A stretch of DNA of 64,000 nucleotides from an uncultured Salinicoccus sp. (GTDB taxonomy: Bacteria > Bacillota > Bacilli > Staphylococcales > Salinicoccaceae), in the NCBI GenBank assembly GCA_947494965.1, contig CANLWV010000005.1:62001-126000 (forward strand), given 5' to 3'. Below the pieces are notes generated by a model that was given only the letters and a program-made list of their open reading frames with translations, was not told the DNA's origin and did no database searches. This document shows, one piece after another, positions 1 to 8,327 of the stretch (position 1 is its first letter; the number at the start of each line of letters is the position of its first letter). Both the position numbers and the translations under genes were made by a program.

Positions 1-174
1 GAGCAGGCGATGCAATATGTAGGAGAGACGCACCCAGGTGAGATGGTTTATCTACATGGCCAGGCCCACTTGGAAAGGTTCTATCAGCAGTTTGGCTTCA
101 AGACGACTTCAGAAGTGCACTTGGAAGACGGTATCCCCCATATTGATATGACTTACCAAATGGATCAGGCATGA
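1..174 (+). CDS. ElaA-like GNAT N-acetyltransferase, C-terminal 57 residues (partial)
   Basis: The window opens inside this reading frame, so only the last 57 codons and the TGA are visible. The tail carries the pattern HLERFYQQFGF followed by LEDGIPHIDM. This matches the end of ElaA-type GNAT acetyltransferases, where a FY..FGF strand-helix element and the EDGIPH signature close the acetyl-CoA-binding fold. The family transfers an acetyl group from acetyl-CoA to an unidentified acceptor in the cytoplasm. A strong hairpin overlaps the stop codon and ends transcription here. The N-terminal part lies outside the window. Confidence 0.8.
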   Translation, partial: EQAMQYVGETHPGEMVYLHGQAHLERFYQQFGFKTTSEVHLEDGIPHIDMTYQMDQA

Positions 175-191
175 AGCCTGGTCCATTTTTT
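160..191 (+). terminator. Rho-independent terminator overlapping the stop of the acetyltransferase
   Basis: An 11-base arm (160-170, ATGGATCAGGC) pairs with 176-186 (GCCTGGTCCAT, one G-U) around a five-base loop. It is followed directly by a run of T at 186-191. The left arm lies in the last codons of the gene. Confidence 0.8.
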
Positions 192-603
192 ATATGTAAG
201 GGGCCGTAGTCATATTATCTTGCCCACTTGTGAATTCGGTACGTAATTATAGTGTGAAATAGAGCATGACATCGAAGAAGAAAAAAATCTTTTTTTCATA
301 TTGCGCCAATGTCACTAAGATAATGTATATTCAGAAAATACTATGGCAATGCAGTGACCCGCTAAGAAACCGATTGCATATACATAATAATTCAAATAAA
401 TGTATAATTTATTCATGATCTCCATTTTAATGAAATTATATTACGTATTATTTCATTTATTTTAGAATTGTTTAAAAATTATCAATAGATTTACTTTGGT
501 AAAAACATCACAATATACTTGATAAAGTACCGGTATAATGGTATATTATATACATAACAAAAGATAATTAAATATTTATATATAAATTATATTACAAATT
601 TAC
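192..603. other. AT-rich intergenic stretch with a possible promoter for the small gene at 618
   Basis: About 410 bases without a convincing reading frame, much more AT-rich than the flanking genes. A perfect TATAAT lies at 534-539, about 80 bases upstream of the small gene, but no good -35 hexamer sits 16-18 bases ahead of it. Nothing else was recognised. The long untranslated leader this implies could hold a regulatory RNA, but no structure is obvious. Confidence 0.35.
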
Positions 604-617
604 AGGAGGAATTATTA

Positions 618-773
618 ATGTTCTCAACTGATCGCATTACTGCCGAACTTCGCCTTGAAGAGTACAAAAAAATAGCTGAAAGCTATTCTCACCTTGCCGA
701 AAAGGAAGAAGAGAAGGAACCACGCACTAAAAGATCAATCTTCACTAGATTTTTGACTAGAAGAACTGCATAA
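618..773 (+). CDS. Small hypothetical protein, 51 residues, basic C-terminus
   Basis: A 51-codon frame starts with ATG at 618, eight bases after a perfect AGGAGGA site (604-610), and ends at a TAA just before a strong terminator. That is the signature of an expressed monocistronic small gene. Residues 1-35 are charged and probably helical, rich in Glu and Lys. Residues 36-51 are strongly basic, with RTKRS and TRRTA around a short hydrophobic patch. There is no signal peptide or membrane helix. I do not recognise the family and assign no function. A TATAAT at 534-539 would give a leader of roughly 80 bases. Confidence 0.6.
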   Translation: MFSTDRITAELRLEEYKKIAESYSHLAEKEEEKEPRTKRSIFTRFLTRRTA

Positions 774-779
774 TAATAC

Positions 780-820
780 AAAAAAGGCCGTCCCTGATAA
801 GAAGAGGGACGGCCTTTTTT
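780..820. terminator. Bidirectional terminator between the small gene and the VOC gene
   Basis: GGCCGTCCCT (786-795) pairs with AGGGACGGCC (805-814). The stem is flanked by A6 on the left (780-785) and T6 on the right (815-820), so it can stop transcription from both directions. It sits between two convergent genes. Confidence 0.9.
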
Positions 821-827
821 GTGTGCG

Positions 828-1220
828 TTATGATAAATTGAGCTGCCATGTGACGCCAAACTGATCCTGTATCCAGGCGAATTGCCTCGAAAATCCGTAT
901 TCATCCAAAGGCATGTGTATGGCGCCTTTCTTTTTGAGCTTTCTGTAATAGAGGTTGATTTCATCAGAAGACATGCATTCGATGAAAAATGACATGCTAG
1001 GGGTGAAGGTGAATTCTGCAGGTGTCTGGCTGTCCATCACCATGATCAGTTGGCCTTGTATCTGGATGGCACCCTGCATCACTTTACCAGCCATTTCAGG
1101 TGCATCCTCCCCGTAGTGGGTCAGCATGCGTATATGTGCATCTTTGAATGTTTCCTCGTAGTAGCGCATAGCCGCTTCAGCATTGCCCTGGAACATGAGG
1201 AATGGAGCGATTGATTTCAT
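828..1220 (-). CDS. VOC-superfamily protein, PhnB/glyoxalase-like
   Basis: A 130-residue protein that starts IAPFLMFQGNAEAAMRYYEETF, the typical opening of PhnB-like members of the vicinal-oxygen-chelate superfamily. It continues with the paired beta-alpha-beta-beta-beta modules of that fold. The usual closing pattern, ending in a D.FGVTW.L strand, is present. Members bind metals and small substrates, and many are annotated loosely as 3-demethylubiquinone methyltransferases. The substrate cannot be told from sequence. The start has a good AAAGGAGAG site just upstream. It is monocistronic and converges on the small gene at 618. Confidence 0.8.
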   Translation of the reverse strand: MKSIAPFLMFQGNAEAAMRYYEETFKDAHIRMLTHYGEDAPEMAGKVMQGAIQIQGQLIMVMDSQTPAEFTFTPSMSFFIECMSSDEINLYYRKLKKKGAIHMPLDEYGFSRQFAWIQDQFGVTWQLNLS

Positions 1221-1447
1221 GAAAACTCTCCTTTAGTTTACTTCATTATATCAAAGGACTTGATGGTGTACATGGAATGCCATCTATAAAGTGGCCGCAG
1301 ATTACATTAGCAGGTGTCGATGACAGCATGAAACCAAGGCGTCTACAATAGACCGATGATTCATGTTTTGTATCCATCCGACTCAGTGCTTCGGAATATG
1401 GTAGAATTCTAATTGTTGAAGTTTTTATAGAATATGGAGGGGAGGAT

Positions 1448-1477
1448 ATGGACAAATTGAATTTTGTTCATACATGA
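1448..1477 (+). CDS. Possible 9-residue leader peptide ahead of the M42 peptidase
   Basis: The only strong ribosome binding site in front of the M42 peptidase (GGAGGGGAGG, about 1436-1445) is placed for an ATG at 1448, not for the peptidase. This ATG opens a nine-codon frame, MDKLNFVHT, that stops with TGA at 1475-1477, four bases before the peptidase ATG at 1482. It may act as a translational coupler. Alternatively a base is missing and the frame once ran into the peptidase. Only the positions are observed; the role is inferred. Confidence 0.35.
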   Translation: MDKLNFVHT

Positions 1478-1481
1478 TCAT

Positions 1482-2504
1482 ATGTTTAAAAAAGAAGAGA
1501 CAATTTCCTTTTTGACAGAACTGCTGTCGATCAACAGCCCTTCGGGGTATACGAAGCATGCGGTGGACTACGTGCGTGAGACGCTTGAAGAAGTGGGCTA
1601 TGATACGGAAACAACGCCGAAAGGCAACCTGATCGTCAGTGTGGCAGGTCAGGACACAAAACGCACCCGCGGGCTCAGTGCCCATATCGATACACTCGGT
1701 CTGATGGTGCGTTCGATCAATGATGACGGTACACTGTCCCTGACCAAGATCGGCGGACCGCTCACACCGACACTTGATGGTGAATACTGCGATATCATCA
1801 CACGTGATGACAAAGTGTTTACAGGGACGATCCTATCCAAGTCGCCATCGATCCATGTCTACAAAGATGCAGCGACTAAAGAGCGTGATATCGATAATCT
1901 TGTTGTAAAGCTGGATGAGCGTGTGAGCAGTAAAGAAGATGTAAAGGAATTGGGTATTCAGAACGGGGACATCATTGCCTATGATCCGAAATTCGTCGTT
2001 ACCGATTCAGGCTTTGTAAAATCCAGGTTCCTCGACGATAAAGCATCCGTAGCCATCCTGGTCAGTGTACTGAAGACCCTGAAGACAGAAGGTATTGTGC
2101 CTGCCACAAATCTGAAATTCATCTTCTCCACCTATGAGGAAGTCGGTCATGGGGCGGCATGGATACCAGAAGACATCACAGAGCTTCTCGCAGTCGATAT
2201 GGGATGTATTGGGCTGGACCTTGAATGTACAGAGTTCGATGTGTCCATCTGCGCGAAAGACTCTTCAGGGCCGTACGATTACGGCATGACTACAGAACTG
2301 ATTAATCATGCGGAAAATAAGGCGCTCAATTATGCCGTTGATATTTATCCGATGTACGGCAGTGATGCATCAGCAGCCCTGCGCGCCGGTGCAAACATCA
2401 AAGCTGCACTGATCGGACCGGGTGTCTCAAGTAGTCATGGCATGGAACGTACACATACGAATGCCATAAAGAATACATTTGAGCTGATCATGGCGTATAT
2501 ATAA
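1482..2504 (+). CDS. M42-family metallopeptidase (glutamyl aminopeptidase / deblocking aminopeptidase type)
   Basis: About 340 residues with the full set of M42 metal ligands: AHIDTLG, then a D in FLDDKAS, the EE pair in STYEEVGHG, the D in AVDMG, and a final H in SSSHGMER. These proteins are cytosolic dodecameric aminopeptidases with a dinuclear metal centre that trim peptides; the family was once annotated as endoglucanase. The body begins ISFLTELLSINSPSGYT, which fits the usual family start a few residues after the ATG at 1482. A TTG at 1464 is possible, but neither start has its own good ribosome binding site. See the leader peptide at 1448. It stands alone and ends at a strong terminator. 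Confidence 0.88.
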   Translation: MFKKEETISFLTELLSINSPSGYTKHAVDYVRETLEEVGYDTETTPKGNLIVSVAGQDTKRTRGLSAHIDTLGLMVRSINDDGTLSLTKIGGPLTPTLDGEYCDIITRDDKVFTGTILSKSPSIHVYKDAATKERDIDNLVVKLDERVSSKEDVKELGIQNGDIIAYDPKFVVTDSGFVKSRFLDDKASVAILVSVLKTLKTEGIVPATNLKFIFSTYEEVGHGAAWIPEDITELLAVDMGCIGLDLECTEFDVSICAKDSSGPYDYGMTTELINHAENKALNYAVDIYPMYGSDASAALRAGANIKAALIGPGVSSSHGMERTHTNAIKNTFELIMAYI

Positions 2505-2552
2505 GATCAGATCTCGAGACTGATCAGGGCTTGCACGAAAGCCTTAAGCAAC

Positions 2553-2589
2553 ACAAATCCCCCCGACCGGCACGGTCGGGGGGATTTGT
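2553..2589. terminator. Strong hairpin between convergent genes
   Basis: A perfect 17-base stem (2553-2569 with 2573-2589, core CCCCCCGACCG/CGGTCGGGGGG) with a three-base loop lies between the M42 peptidase and the convergent cystine symporter. It probably serves both. Confidence 0.8.
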
Positions 2590-2642
2590 TTGGAGTTACG
2601 GACTTATTTTAGATGTTGAAGCATCGTGATGACTGTTGCTTC

Positions 2643-4034
2643 TTAAGTCTCCGCAGTCAATTCATCGAGGTGCGGATCATCAAAGACATCTTTGTCCAAT
2701 GAGCCATTCGTCTGGGCGGTGATGGTGCCGGCTGTCATGGAACCGCTGACGTTGAGTGCCGTTCTGCCCATGTCGATAAGCGGCTCGATGGAAATCAGAA
2801 CCGCAGCGAGGGCGATCGGCAGGTTCATCGTCGACAATACAATGATGGCGGCGAATGTCGCACCACCGCCGACACCAGCGATGCCGAGTGAGGCGATTAC
2901 CGTAACGGCGATCAGTGTCACGATGAACTGCGCGTTGATTTCAACCCCAGCTGCCGGTGCAATCATGATGCCAAGCATTGCCGGATATACCCCGGCACAG
3001 CCGTTCTGCCCAATGGATAGGCCGAAGCTGCCGGAGAAGTTCGCAACGCTTGCCGGGACGCCGAGGCGTGTCCGCTGGGTCTGTATATTAAGCGGCAAGG
3101 TGCCTGCACTTGAACGTGAAGTGAAGGCGAAGATCAGAGTTTCGAGCGTCTTCTTCAAATATTGTACAGGGTTGAGTCCCGTCAAGGCGATCAGGCCAAG
3201 GTGGACCAGGTACATTGTAATGAGTGCCGCATAGGAAGCGACGACGAACACTCCCAGATCGTATATTGCGCCGAAGTCTGAAGTGGCGACGGTGGAGGTC
3301 ATCAATGCCAATACACCATAAGGCGTCAAGGCGATGATGATTTTCACGAGCTGCATGACCCATCCATTGACTGCGATGATGCCGCTGCGTATCTTCTCAC
3401 CGTTTTCCTGATCCCGGTCCATAAGGCGGATGAGGCTGACGCCCATGAATACGGCAAAAAACACGACTGCGATAGTGGAAGTCGCCCGTTCTCCTGTGAA
3501 ATCAAGGAAAGGATTGGCAGGCAGCAGGGACAACAGTTGTTCTGGCAACGTCTGCCCTTCAATTTCGGACGCAGTCGATTCGAGTGCGATGGAGCGGTTA
3601 TTCTCTTCTTCGCCAAGGTTGAAGTTGGATGCGTCCAAATCGAAGATGAGCGCAGCAGAGACGCCGATGGTGGCAGCTATTGCTGTTGTACCGAGCAGTA
3701 TCGCAATGATTTTGACGCCTGATTTAAGGAATTTCTCCTTCATATCCATTTTGGCGAATGCACCAAGTATGGAGATGAATACAAGTGGCATGACGATCAT
3801 CTGGAGCAGTCTGACGAACCCGCTGCCGACAATCGCGACCCAGTCCATCGTATGGGTGATGACTATATTCTCAGTGCCATAGATGAGCTGCAGCGCAGCA
3901 CCGAATACGAGGCCGACCAACAGGCCGAGCATCACGCGATAGGAGAATTTCACTTTTCTTTGCTTCAGTATGACCAAAGCGCCGATCAGTGATAGGAATA
4001 CAACAAGGTTTATGATGACCAATAATAGATTCAA
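2643..4034 (-). CDS. tcyP: L-cystine symporter TcyP, DAACS family
   Basis: A 463-residue integral membrane protein of the dicarboxylate/amino acid:cation symporter family. Its N-terminus and overall sequence read like TcyP (YhcL) of Bacillus and staphylococci, the main sodium- or proton-coupled L-cystine importer. The family serine-rich re-entrant loop is visible as FTSRSSAGTLP, followed by the SIGQNGCAGVYPAM segment and a helix ending in the conserved D of IEPLIDMGRTALNV. The start is a TTG at 4034, eight to nine bases after an AAGGGG site. A complete promoter overlapped by a perfect inverted repeat lies just upstream, which suggests repression when sulfur is plentiful. It is monocistronic. 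Confidence 0.88.
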   Translation of the reverse strand: MNLLLVIINLVVFLSLIGALVILKQRKVKFSYRVMLGLLVGLVFGAALQLIYGTENIVITHTMDWVAIVGSGFVRLLQMIVMPLVFISILGAFAKMDMKEKFLKSGVKIIAILLGTTAIAATIGVSAALIFDLDASNFNLGEEENNRSIALESTASEIEGQTLPEQLLSLLPANPFLDFTGERATSTIAVVFFAVFMGVSLIRLMDRDQENGEKIRSGIIAVNGWVMQLVKIIIALTPYGVLALMTSTVATSDFGAIYDLGVFVVASYAALITMYLVHLGLIALTGLNPVQYLKKTLETLIFAFTSRSSAGTLPLNIQTQRTRLGVPASVANFSGSFGLSIGQNGCAGVYPAMLGIMIAPAAGVEINAQFIVTLIAVTVIASLGIAGVGGGATFAAIIVLSTMNLPIALAAVLISIEPLIDMGRTALNVSGSMTAGTITAQTNGSLDKDVFDDPHLDELTAET

Positions 4035-4066
4035 TTGAGGGAACCCCTTTCGATATGAATAGTATC

Positions 4067-4095
4067 ATCATAAACAATTAATTCCTACTTGTAAA
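4067..4095 (-). promoter_or_regulatory. Promoter of tcyP
   Basis: On the minus strand, TTTACA (4095-4090) is separated by exactly 17 bases from TATGAT (4072-4067). The leader to the TTG start is about 30 bases. Spacing and sequence fit the vegetative sigma factor. Confidence 0.7.
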
Positions 4096-4105
4096 GTAGG
4101 AATTA
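4079..4105. promoter_or_regulatory. Perfect inverted repeat over the tcyP -35 region, probable repressor operator
   Basis: TAATTCCTACTT (4079-4090) and AAGTAGGAATTA (4094-4105) form a perfect 12-base dyad with a three-base centre that covers the -35 hexamer. In Bacillus and Staphylococcus the cysteine regulator CymR represses tcyP and binds AT-rich dyads containing GGAAT-like half sites. The match to CymR is inferred. Confidence 0.6.
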
Positions 4106-4121
4106 CTAAATTCTTATTGTG

Positions 4122-6191
4122 TTAGTCGGAATTCATCAGATATAAGTGCCGTGTCGCCCGTGACGCGAGGACATAGAGGATGTGCACTGAATCTTTATAG
4201 CTTGAAGCATCCGTCAGAATCACCGTATTATACTCGAATCCCTTTGATAGATAGTAGGGTAGGATGATGAACGACTGGTTATAGAGGGTATCCGTCTCCC
4301 CGAGGTTTTTAAGGTCCGGGAAATTATCCTTCAACTGTTCGAACCATGCATCCGCCGATTCCCTGGAAGGGGTGATGATGGCGACTTGAGGATGTGATCC
4401 CGACTGCAGGATGCTGCGGACACTTGCGAGTTCATCCGTCGTCTCAACATGGTGGACGGGATCGCCGTCGATTGAGGCCGATTGAATGGCATCCGGTATT
4501 AGAGTGTTCAAGAAGGCATTGATCTGATTGGTCGAACGATATGACCGTTCAAGTGTCTTTTTAGCGTGATTCTTGGCGATGAGTGCATCTTTTCGTCCGG
4601 GATGGATCTGCTGGTTCGGGTCGCCGAGGCTCGTGAATGTGGCATTCCTATAGAAATGGCGAAGGACATAGTACTGGATGTTGGAATAATCCTGCACTTC
4701 ATCGACGAGAACATGTTGAATCTTTTTATCGGCGCGGCCGAGCAACCGGATGAACATATAGAGCAGTGGCGCGATATCTTCATATTTGAAATGGTTTTCC
4801 TTGATCGATTGGATCGTCGGGTTGCGGAATGCCTTTTCTTCGATGGAGTTGACATACAGCTTCTCAAAGTGGACGAAGCGGTAGAGCGAAATTTGACGAT
4901 GCACGGTTTTAAGCTGGGCTTTGGCATATTGGTGCGCCTCGTTTTTAAGTTCGTGGCGCTCACCGATATATTGGTTGTCCGAAAGCAATGCTTCAAAGCG
5001 CTCGTTCGTCAGGCTTGCCACTCTTTCCGTGTAGAGGTTCAAAAGCCGTTCACGGATCAGCGATAGGCGGCGGCTGATCGGATGATGCCCCAACTCGTTA
5101 TAGAAAAGGTGATGCAGCTGCTCTTTTGTGAAGAAGATGCCGTCTTCGCCCTTCAGTTCACGGAATTCCATGCCTGTCTCATGAAGACGGTTCATGAAGC
5201 GGTGCAGCGATTCAAAGTAGTGGAGGGAGTTCTTATAGGCATAGATGTCATGACCCTGATCGGTCTCCCTTAACCGTCTGATGTTCTCGTAGACCGTCTC
5301 GAAACGGCGGCCGCCAAAATACGGGAAGCGGCTGATGAGGCGATAGAACGTCATGTTCTTCACATGATTCTCACCCAGTTCAGGCAACACATCGGAGAGG
5401 TAATCATTGAACACTTCATTGGGTGATACGAGAAGGATGTTGCCGGGGTCGAGCTTGTCCTTGTGCTGATAGAGCAAAAAGGCGATCCGCTGCATCGCAA
5501 GGGAAGTCTTGCCGCTTCCCGGGGGACCATAGACGAGGGTGTCCTGCGATAGCGGCAGGCGGATGACATCATTTTGCTCCTGCTGGATGGTGGAGACGAT
5601 ATTCTTCAGTTTGGACTGCGAGGAATCAGTGATCATCTGCTGCAGTATTTCATCTCCAATATACATATCGCTGTCGAACATGTTGACCAGCGTACCATCT
5701 TCTATGATGAACTGGCGGCGTTCCGTGACAGTCGCATCGATCCGGCTTCCGTCTGGGATGATATAGTCGAGTTCCCCGGTCGTATTTTCATAGAACAGGC
5801 CTGCAACAGGCGTGCGCCAGTCATATATCAATATGTCGTCATCGCGGTCCTTGATGGTGCCCGTGCCGATGTAGAGCGGCTCCCCATCGACGACGATTTT
5901 TCCGAAGTACGGTTTCGGCAGCATCCGTCTGGTGCGTTCAAGCATTGTATGGATATAGTTGAAGTTCATCTCGGTCCTTCTGATTTCAGGCAGCATCTGG
6001 ACGAATTCCATGACGTTGCCGTCAGCGAAATCAACAACGTTGGATATATTCTCGTTGATGTCCTGGCGTGTGTCGAGTATGCCTTGTGACACCGTATCCT
6101 GTCTCCTTTTCAGGTCGGCATGGAATACCTTCAGGAAGCTGGTGATGAAGGTGAGGTGGTGCGCTTCTTCTTCAAATGATAGATTTTTCAA
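4122..6191 (-). CDS. helD: HelD-type RNA polymerase recycling motor (UvrD/Rep-like SF1 helicase)
   Basis: A 689-residue SF1 protein with HelD architecture. It has an N-terminal charged helical region (residues 1-90) that in HelD enters the polymerase secondary channel, then a segment carrying DDDILIYDWRTPVAGLFY, a hallmark of the family. Walker A is GPPGSGKT (222-229) and Walker B is DEVQD (497-501). Motif III is GDPNQQ (about 523-528), and YRST, GFEYNTVIL and ASRATRHLYL form motifs IV-VI. HelD removes stalled or idle RNA polymerase from DNA using ATP. The protein is somewhat shorter than the B. subtilis one. It is monocistronic and divergent from the next gene. Confidence 0.9.
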   Translation of the reverse strand: MKNLSFEEEAHHLTFITSFLKVFHADLKRRQDTVSQGILDTRQDINENISNVVDFADGNVMEFVQMLPEIRRTEMNFNYIHTMLERTRRMLPKPYFGKIVVDGEPLYIGTGTIKDRDDDILIYDWRTPVAGLFYENTTGELDYIIPDGSRIDATVTERRQFIIEDGTLVNMFDSDMYIGDEILQQMITDSSQSKLKNIVSTIQQEQNDVIRLPLSQDTLVYGPPGSGKTSLAMQRIAFLLYQHKDKLDPGNILLVSPNEVFNDYLSDVLPELGENHVKNMTFYRLISRFPYFGGRRFETVYENIRRLRETDQGHDIYAYKNSLHYFESLHRFMNRLHETGMEFRELKGEDGIFFTKEQLHHLFYNELGHHPISRRLSLIRERLLNLYTERVASLTNERFEALLSDNQYIGERHELKNEAHQYAKAQLKTVHRQISLYRFVHFEKLYVNSIEEKAFRNPTIQSIKENHFKYEDIAPLLYMFIRLLGRADKKIQHVLVDEVQDYSNIQYYVLRHFYRNATFTSLGDPNQQIHPGRKDALIAKNHAKKTLERSYRSTNQINAFLNTLIPDAIQSASIDGDPVHHVETTDELASVRSILQSGSHPQVAIITPSRESADAWFEQLKDNFPDLKNLGETDTLYNQSFIILPYYLSKGFEYNTVILTDASSYKDSVHILYVLASRATRHLYLMNSD

Positions 6192-6324
6192 GAAAACCCT
6201 CCTTTATCTCGACATTCATCATATATCGGTTCGGCTTCAATTGCCAGTCTTAAAATCGTAGGTGTGCTGTGCTACAATGGAGATGTCGAATTGATTTAAT
6301 TTTATAAATTAGAGGACATTGACC

Positions 6325-6735
6325 ATGAAGAAAATTATTGTTTCAGGTTTGGTTGCAGGCATCTCGTCAGGCGTTCTGCTTTTTCTTGTATGCGCCTATG
6401 TCGAGTACAGTGCGGAGATAGAATTGATGACACTGTTGTTGAACATTGATTTCGTATATGATGGTGAACTGCATCTGTTAGTGGAGATCGCAATTCATCT
6501 CGTTGTCTCCATCGTTCTCGCGACCGTTCTGAAAGTATTCCATATATACCGGCCGTCCCTCTACATGCCGGCCATGGTGACAGCCTGGGCTTCTACAGTA
6601 GTGCTCTACTTCATATTGCCGCAGGCGGCAGTCCAGTCCATCAATTTGGAGGGACATATCGGGTTTTTGTTATGGGTCATTTTTCATATCGGCTTCTTTG
6701 AACTCCTGCATCTGTTTTTTAAACGTGGTATTTAA
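6325..6735 (+). CDS. Uncharacterised membrane protein with four predicted helices
   Basis: A 136-residue protein with hydrophobic stretches at about residues 4-25, 45-67, 80-100 and 110-130, so probably four transmembrane helices. Acidic residues and histidines lie near the membrane (VEIAIHLVVS, WVIFHIGFFELLHLFF). I do not recognise a family with certainty. The ATG at 6325 is chosen because AGAGGA (6311-6316) is eight bases upstream; the TTG at 6319 is too close. It has its own terminator, so it is a single-gene unit divergent from helD. Confidence 0.7.
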   Translation: MKKIIVSGLVAGISSGVLLFLVCAYVEYSAEIELMTLLLNIDFVYDGELHLLVEIAIHLVVSIVLATVLKVFHIYRPSLYMPAMVTAWASTVVLYFILPQAAVQSINLEGHIGFLLWVIFHIGFFELLHLFFKRGI

Positions 6736-6770
6736 TGCTTCCTCCGGAATCTGCCGGGGGAAGCATTTTT
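6735..6770 (+). terminator. Rho-independent terminator of the small membrane protein
   Basis: AATGCTTCCTCCGG pairs with CCGGGGGAAGCATT around a short loop, and a T run ends at 6770. The left arm begins at the stop codon. Confidence 0.85.
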
Positions 6771-6826
6771 ATATCCGTTGATGGGTATACAGGTAACGAT
6801 GGATCAATAATGGAGAGGTGATGAGG

Positions 6827-8320
6827 ATGGACAGGAGCAAGGCACAATCATTATTGGAAGAAGTGATGGCGATCCGCACACAGGTTAAAAAAGAAGGGGA
6901 GGCCCTTTTTGATAGATGGCGTACAGCAGCGATGCGGCCGGAATATGAGATGAGTGCCCGTAACCTTGCCTATTATATGGCGTTCAGGAAACATGACAGG
7001 CGCACGCTCCAGCATTCCCTCATACCATGGGGCGTCTCTTCCCTGGGGAGGTTGGAGGCGGATGTGATGGGCACGCTGAATGCGGTCGTACGGACACTCG
7101 GATTCATTGCCGGTCAAGATGTCGGGGACATCGACTACCGGACGTCGTCCTCATTTTTGGAGCGCAACCAGGCACTGAAGGAAAATACCGCTCAGCTGTT
7201 CGGAGAAGGCGGGGAACGGGACACCCGCATACTTGTGACGATGCCCTCCCAGGCGGGAGATGATTATGGGCTTGTACTGAGCCTGGTTGAAGCCGGTATG
7301 GATATGGCGCGCATCAACTGTGCACACGACGAAGAAGATGTGTGGCTCGGCATGATTGAACATATCAAGCGTGCCAAGGAGGAGACCGGCAGACAATGCC
7401 GCATCCTGATGGATATCGGCGGACCAAAAATACGCACCAGGCATCTGCTGACTTCAAAACGAAATCCGAAACTGAAGGAAGGCGAACGTTTCCTGTTATC
7501 GGACAAGACTGCCATGACGCTGCCTAAAAGTATAGAGATTGCGCTCAATACTTCCGTCCCCGAAGCCATCAGTAAAATCGAACAGGGCCAGAAGATAAAG
7601 ATCGATGACGGGCACATTGAGGCAGTGGCAACCGATATTCTGGATGACGGGGTCATCTGTGAAGTGGAGCGGACGGTCAAAGAAGGCGGTGTCAAAGTCA
7701 AGACGGAGAAAGGCATCAATCTGCCGGATCTTGATTTCAAGCTGCCGGTCCTGACGAAGAAGGATGAGACAGATCTTGATTTCGCTGCTCAACATGCAGA
7801 TGCCGTCGCCTTTTCATTCATCAAGGACGCCAGAGACATCGAAATGATAGAAGAAGCCTTGGATTCAAGACTTGAAGGCGAGCGCTGCAAACTGCCATCA
7901 GTCGCGAAGATCGAGACCCTGGAAGGCATACGGAATCTGCCTGAGATCATACAGAAAGCGGCAGGGGCCCGGCCGTTCGGCGTCATGCTCGCGCGGGGGG
8001 ACCTTGCGGTTGAAATCGGCTACGAGCGGCTGAGTGAGGTCCAGGAGGAGCTCCTGTGGATCTGCGAAGCGGCACATGTGCCCGTCATATGGGCGACCCA
8101 AGTAGTGGAATCCCTCGTCAAGACCGGGATCCCGACCCGTTCCGAAATGTCGGATGTGGTCGCCGGTTCGCGCGCCGAGTGCATCATGCTGAATAAGGGC
8201 GACTATATCGTCGAAGGGGTCGAGGTCGTATCCGATATTCTGGAGAAGTTCGAGGACCATCATTATAAGAAAACTGCCATGCTCCGGTCGCTTGGCATCG
8301 CCCGTGAAGCGTTTGAGTAG
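6827..8320 (+). CDS. Atypical pyruvate kinase-like protein with N-terminal helical extension
   Basis: Residues from about 130 onward follow the pyruvate kinase barrel. AGMDMARINCAH corresponds to the AGMNVARLNFSH motif, DIGGPKIRT to the ADP/K+ segment, IKIDDGHI to the B-domain junction, and VAKIETLEGI contains the catalytic lysine. LARGDLAVEIG matches the Mg2+-binding loop, and WATQVVESL with PTRSEMSDVV closes the barrel. Two features depart from ordinary Pyk. There are about 125 extra N-terminal residues, mostly helical with LAYYMAFRKHD and GVSSLGRLEADV. The C-terminal allosteric domain is absent. The start at 6827 has AGAGG eight bases upstream, whereas ATG 6821 and GTG 6818 are too close. 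It may be a moonlighting or alternative pyruvate kinase; its activity is inferred. Confidence 0.8.
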   Translation: MDRSKAQSLLEEVMAIRTQVKKEGEALFDRWRTAAMRPEYEMSARNLAYYMAFRKHDRRTLQHSLIPWGVSSLGRLEADVMGTLNAVVRTLGFIAGQDVGDIDYRTSSSFLERNQALKENTAQLFGEGGERDTRILVTMPSQAGDDYGLVLSLVEAGMDMARINCAHDEEDVWLGMIEHIKRAKEETGRQCRILMDIGGPKIRTRHLLTSKRNPKLKEGERFLLSDKTAMTLPKSIEIALNTSVPEAISKIEQGQKIKIDDGHIEAVATDILDDGVICEVERTVKEGGVKVKTEKGINLPDLDFKLPVLTKKDETDLDFAAQHADAVAFSFIKDARDIEMIEEALDSRLEGERCKLPSVAKIETLEGIRNLPEIIQKAAGARPFGVMLARGDLAVEIGYERLSEVQEELLWICEAAHVPVIWATQVVESLVKTGIPTRSEMSDVVAGSRAECIMLNKGDYIVEGVEVVSDILEKFEDHHYKKTAMLRSLGIAREAFE

Positions 8321-8327
8321 ATCTTTT

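Noticed and set aside
689-964. Minus-strand frame across the small gene, terminator and VOC gene
   Set aside because: It runs through a strong terminator and antisense to two better-supported genes, with no ribosome site.
2692-3234. Plus-strand frames across tcyP
   Set aside because: They are antisense shadows of a well-supported transporter, without ribosome sites.
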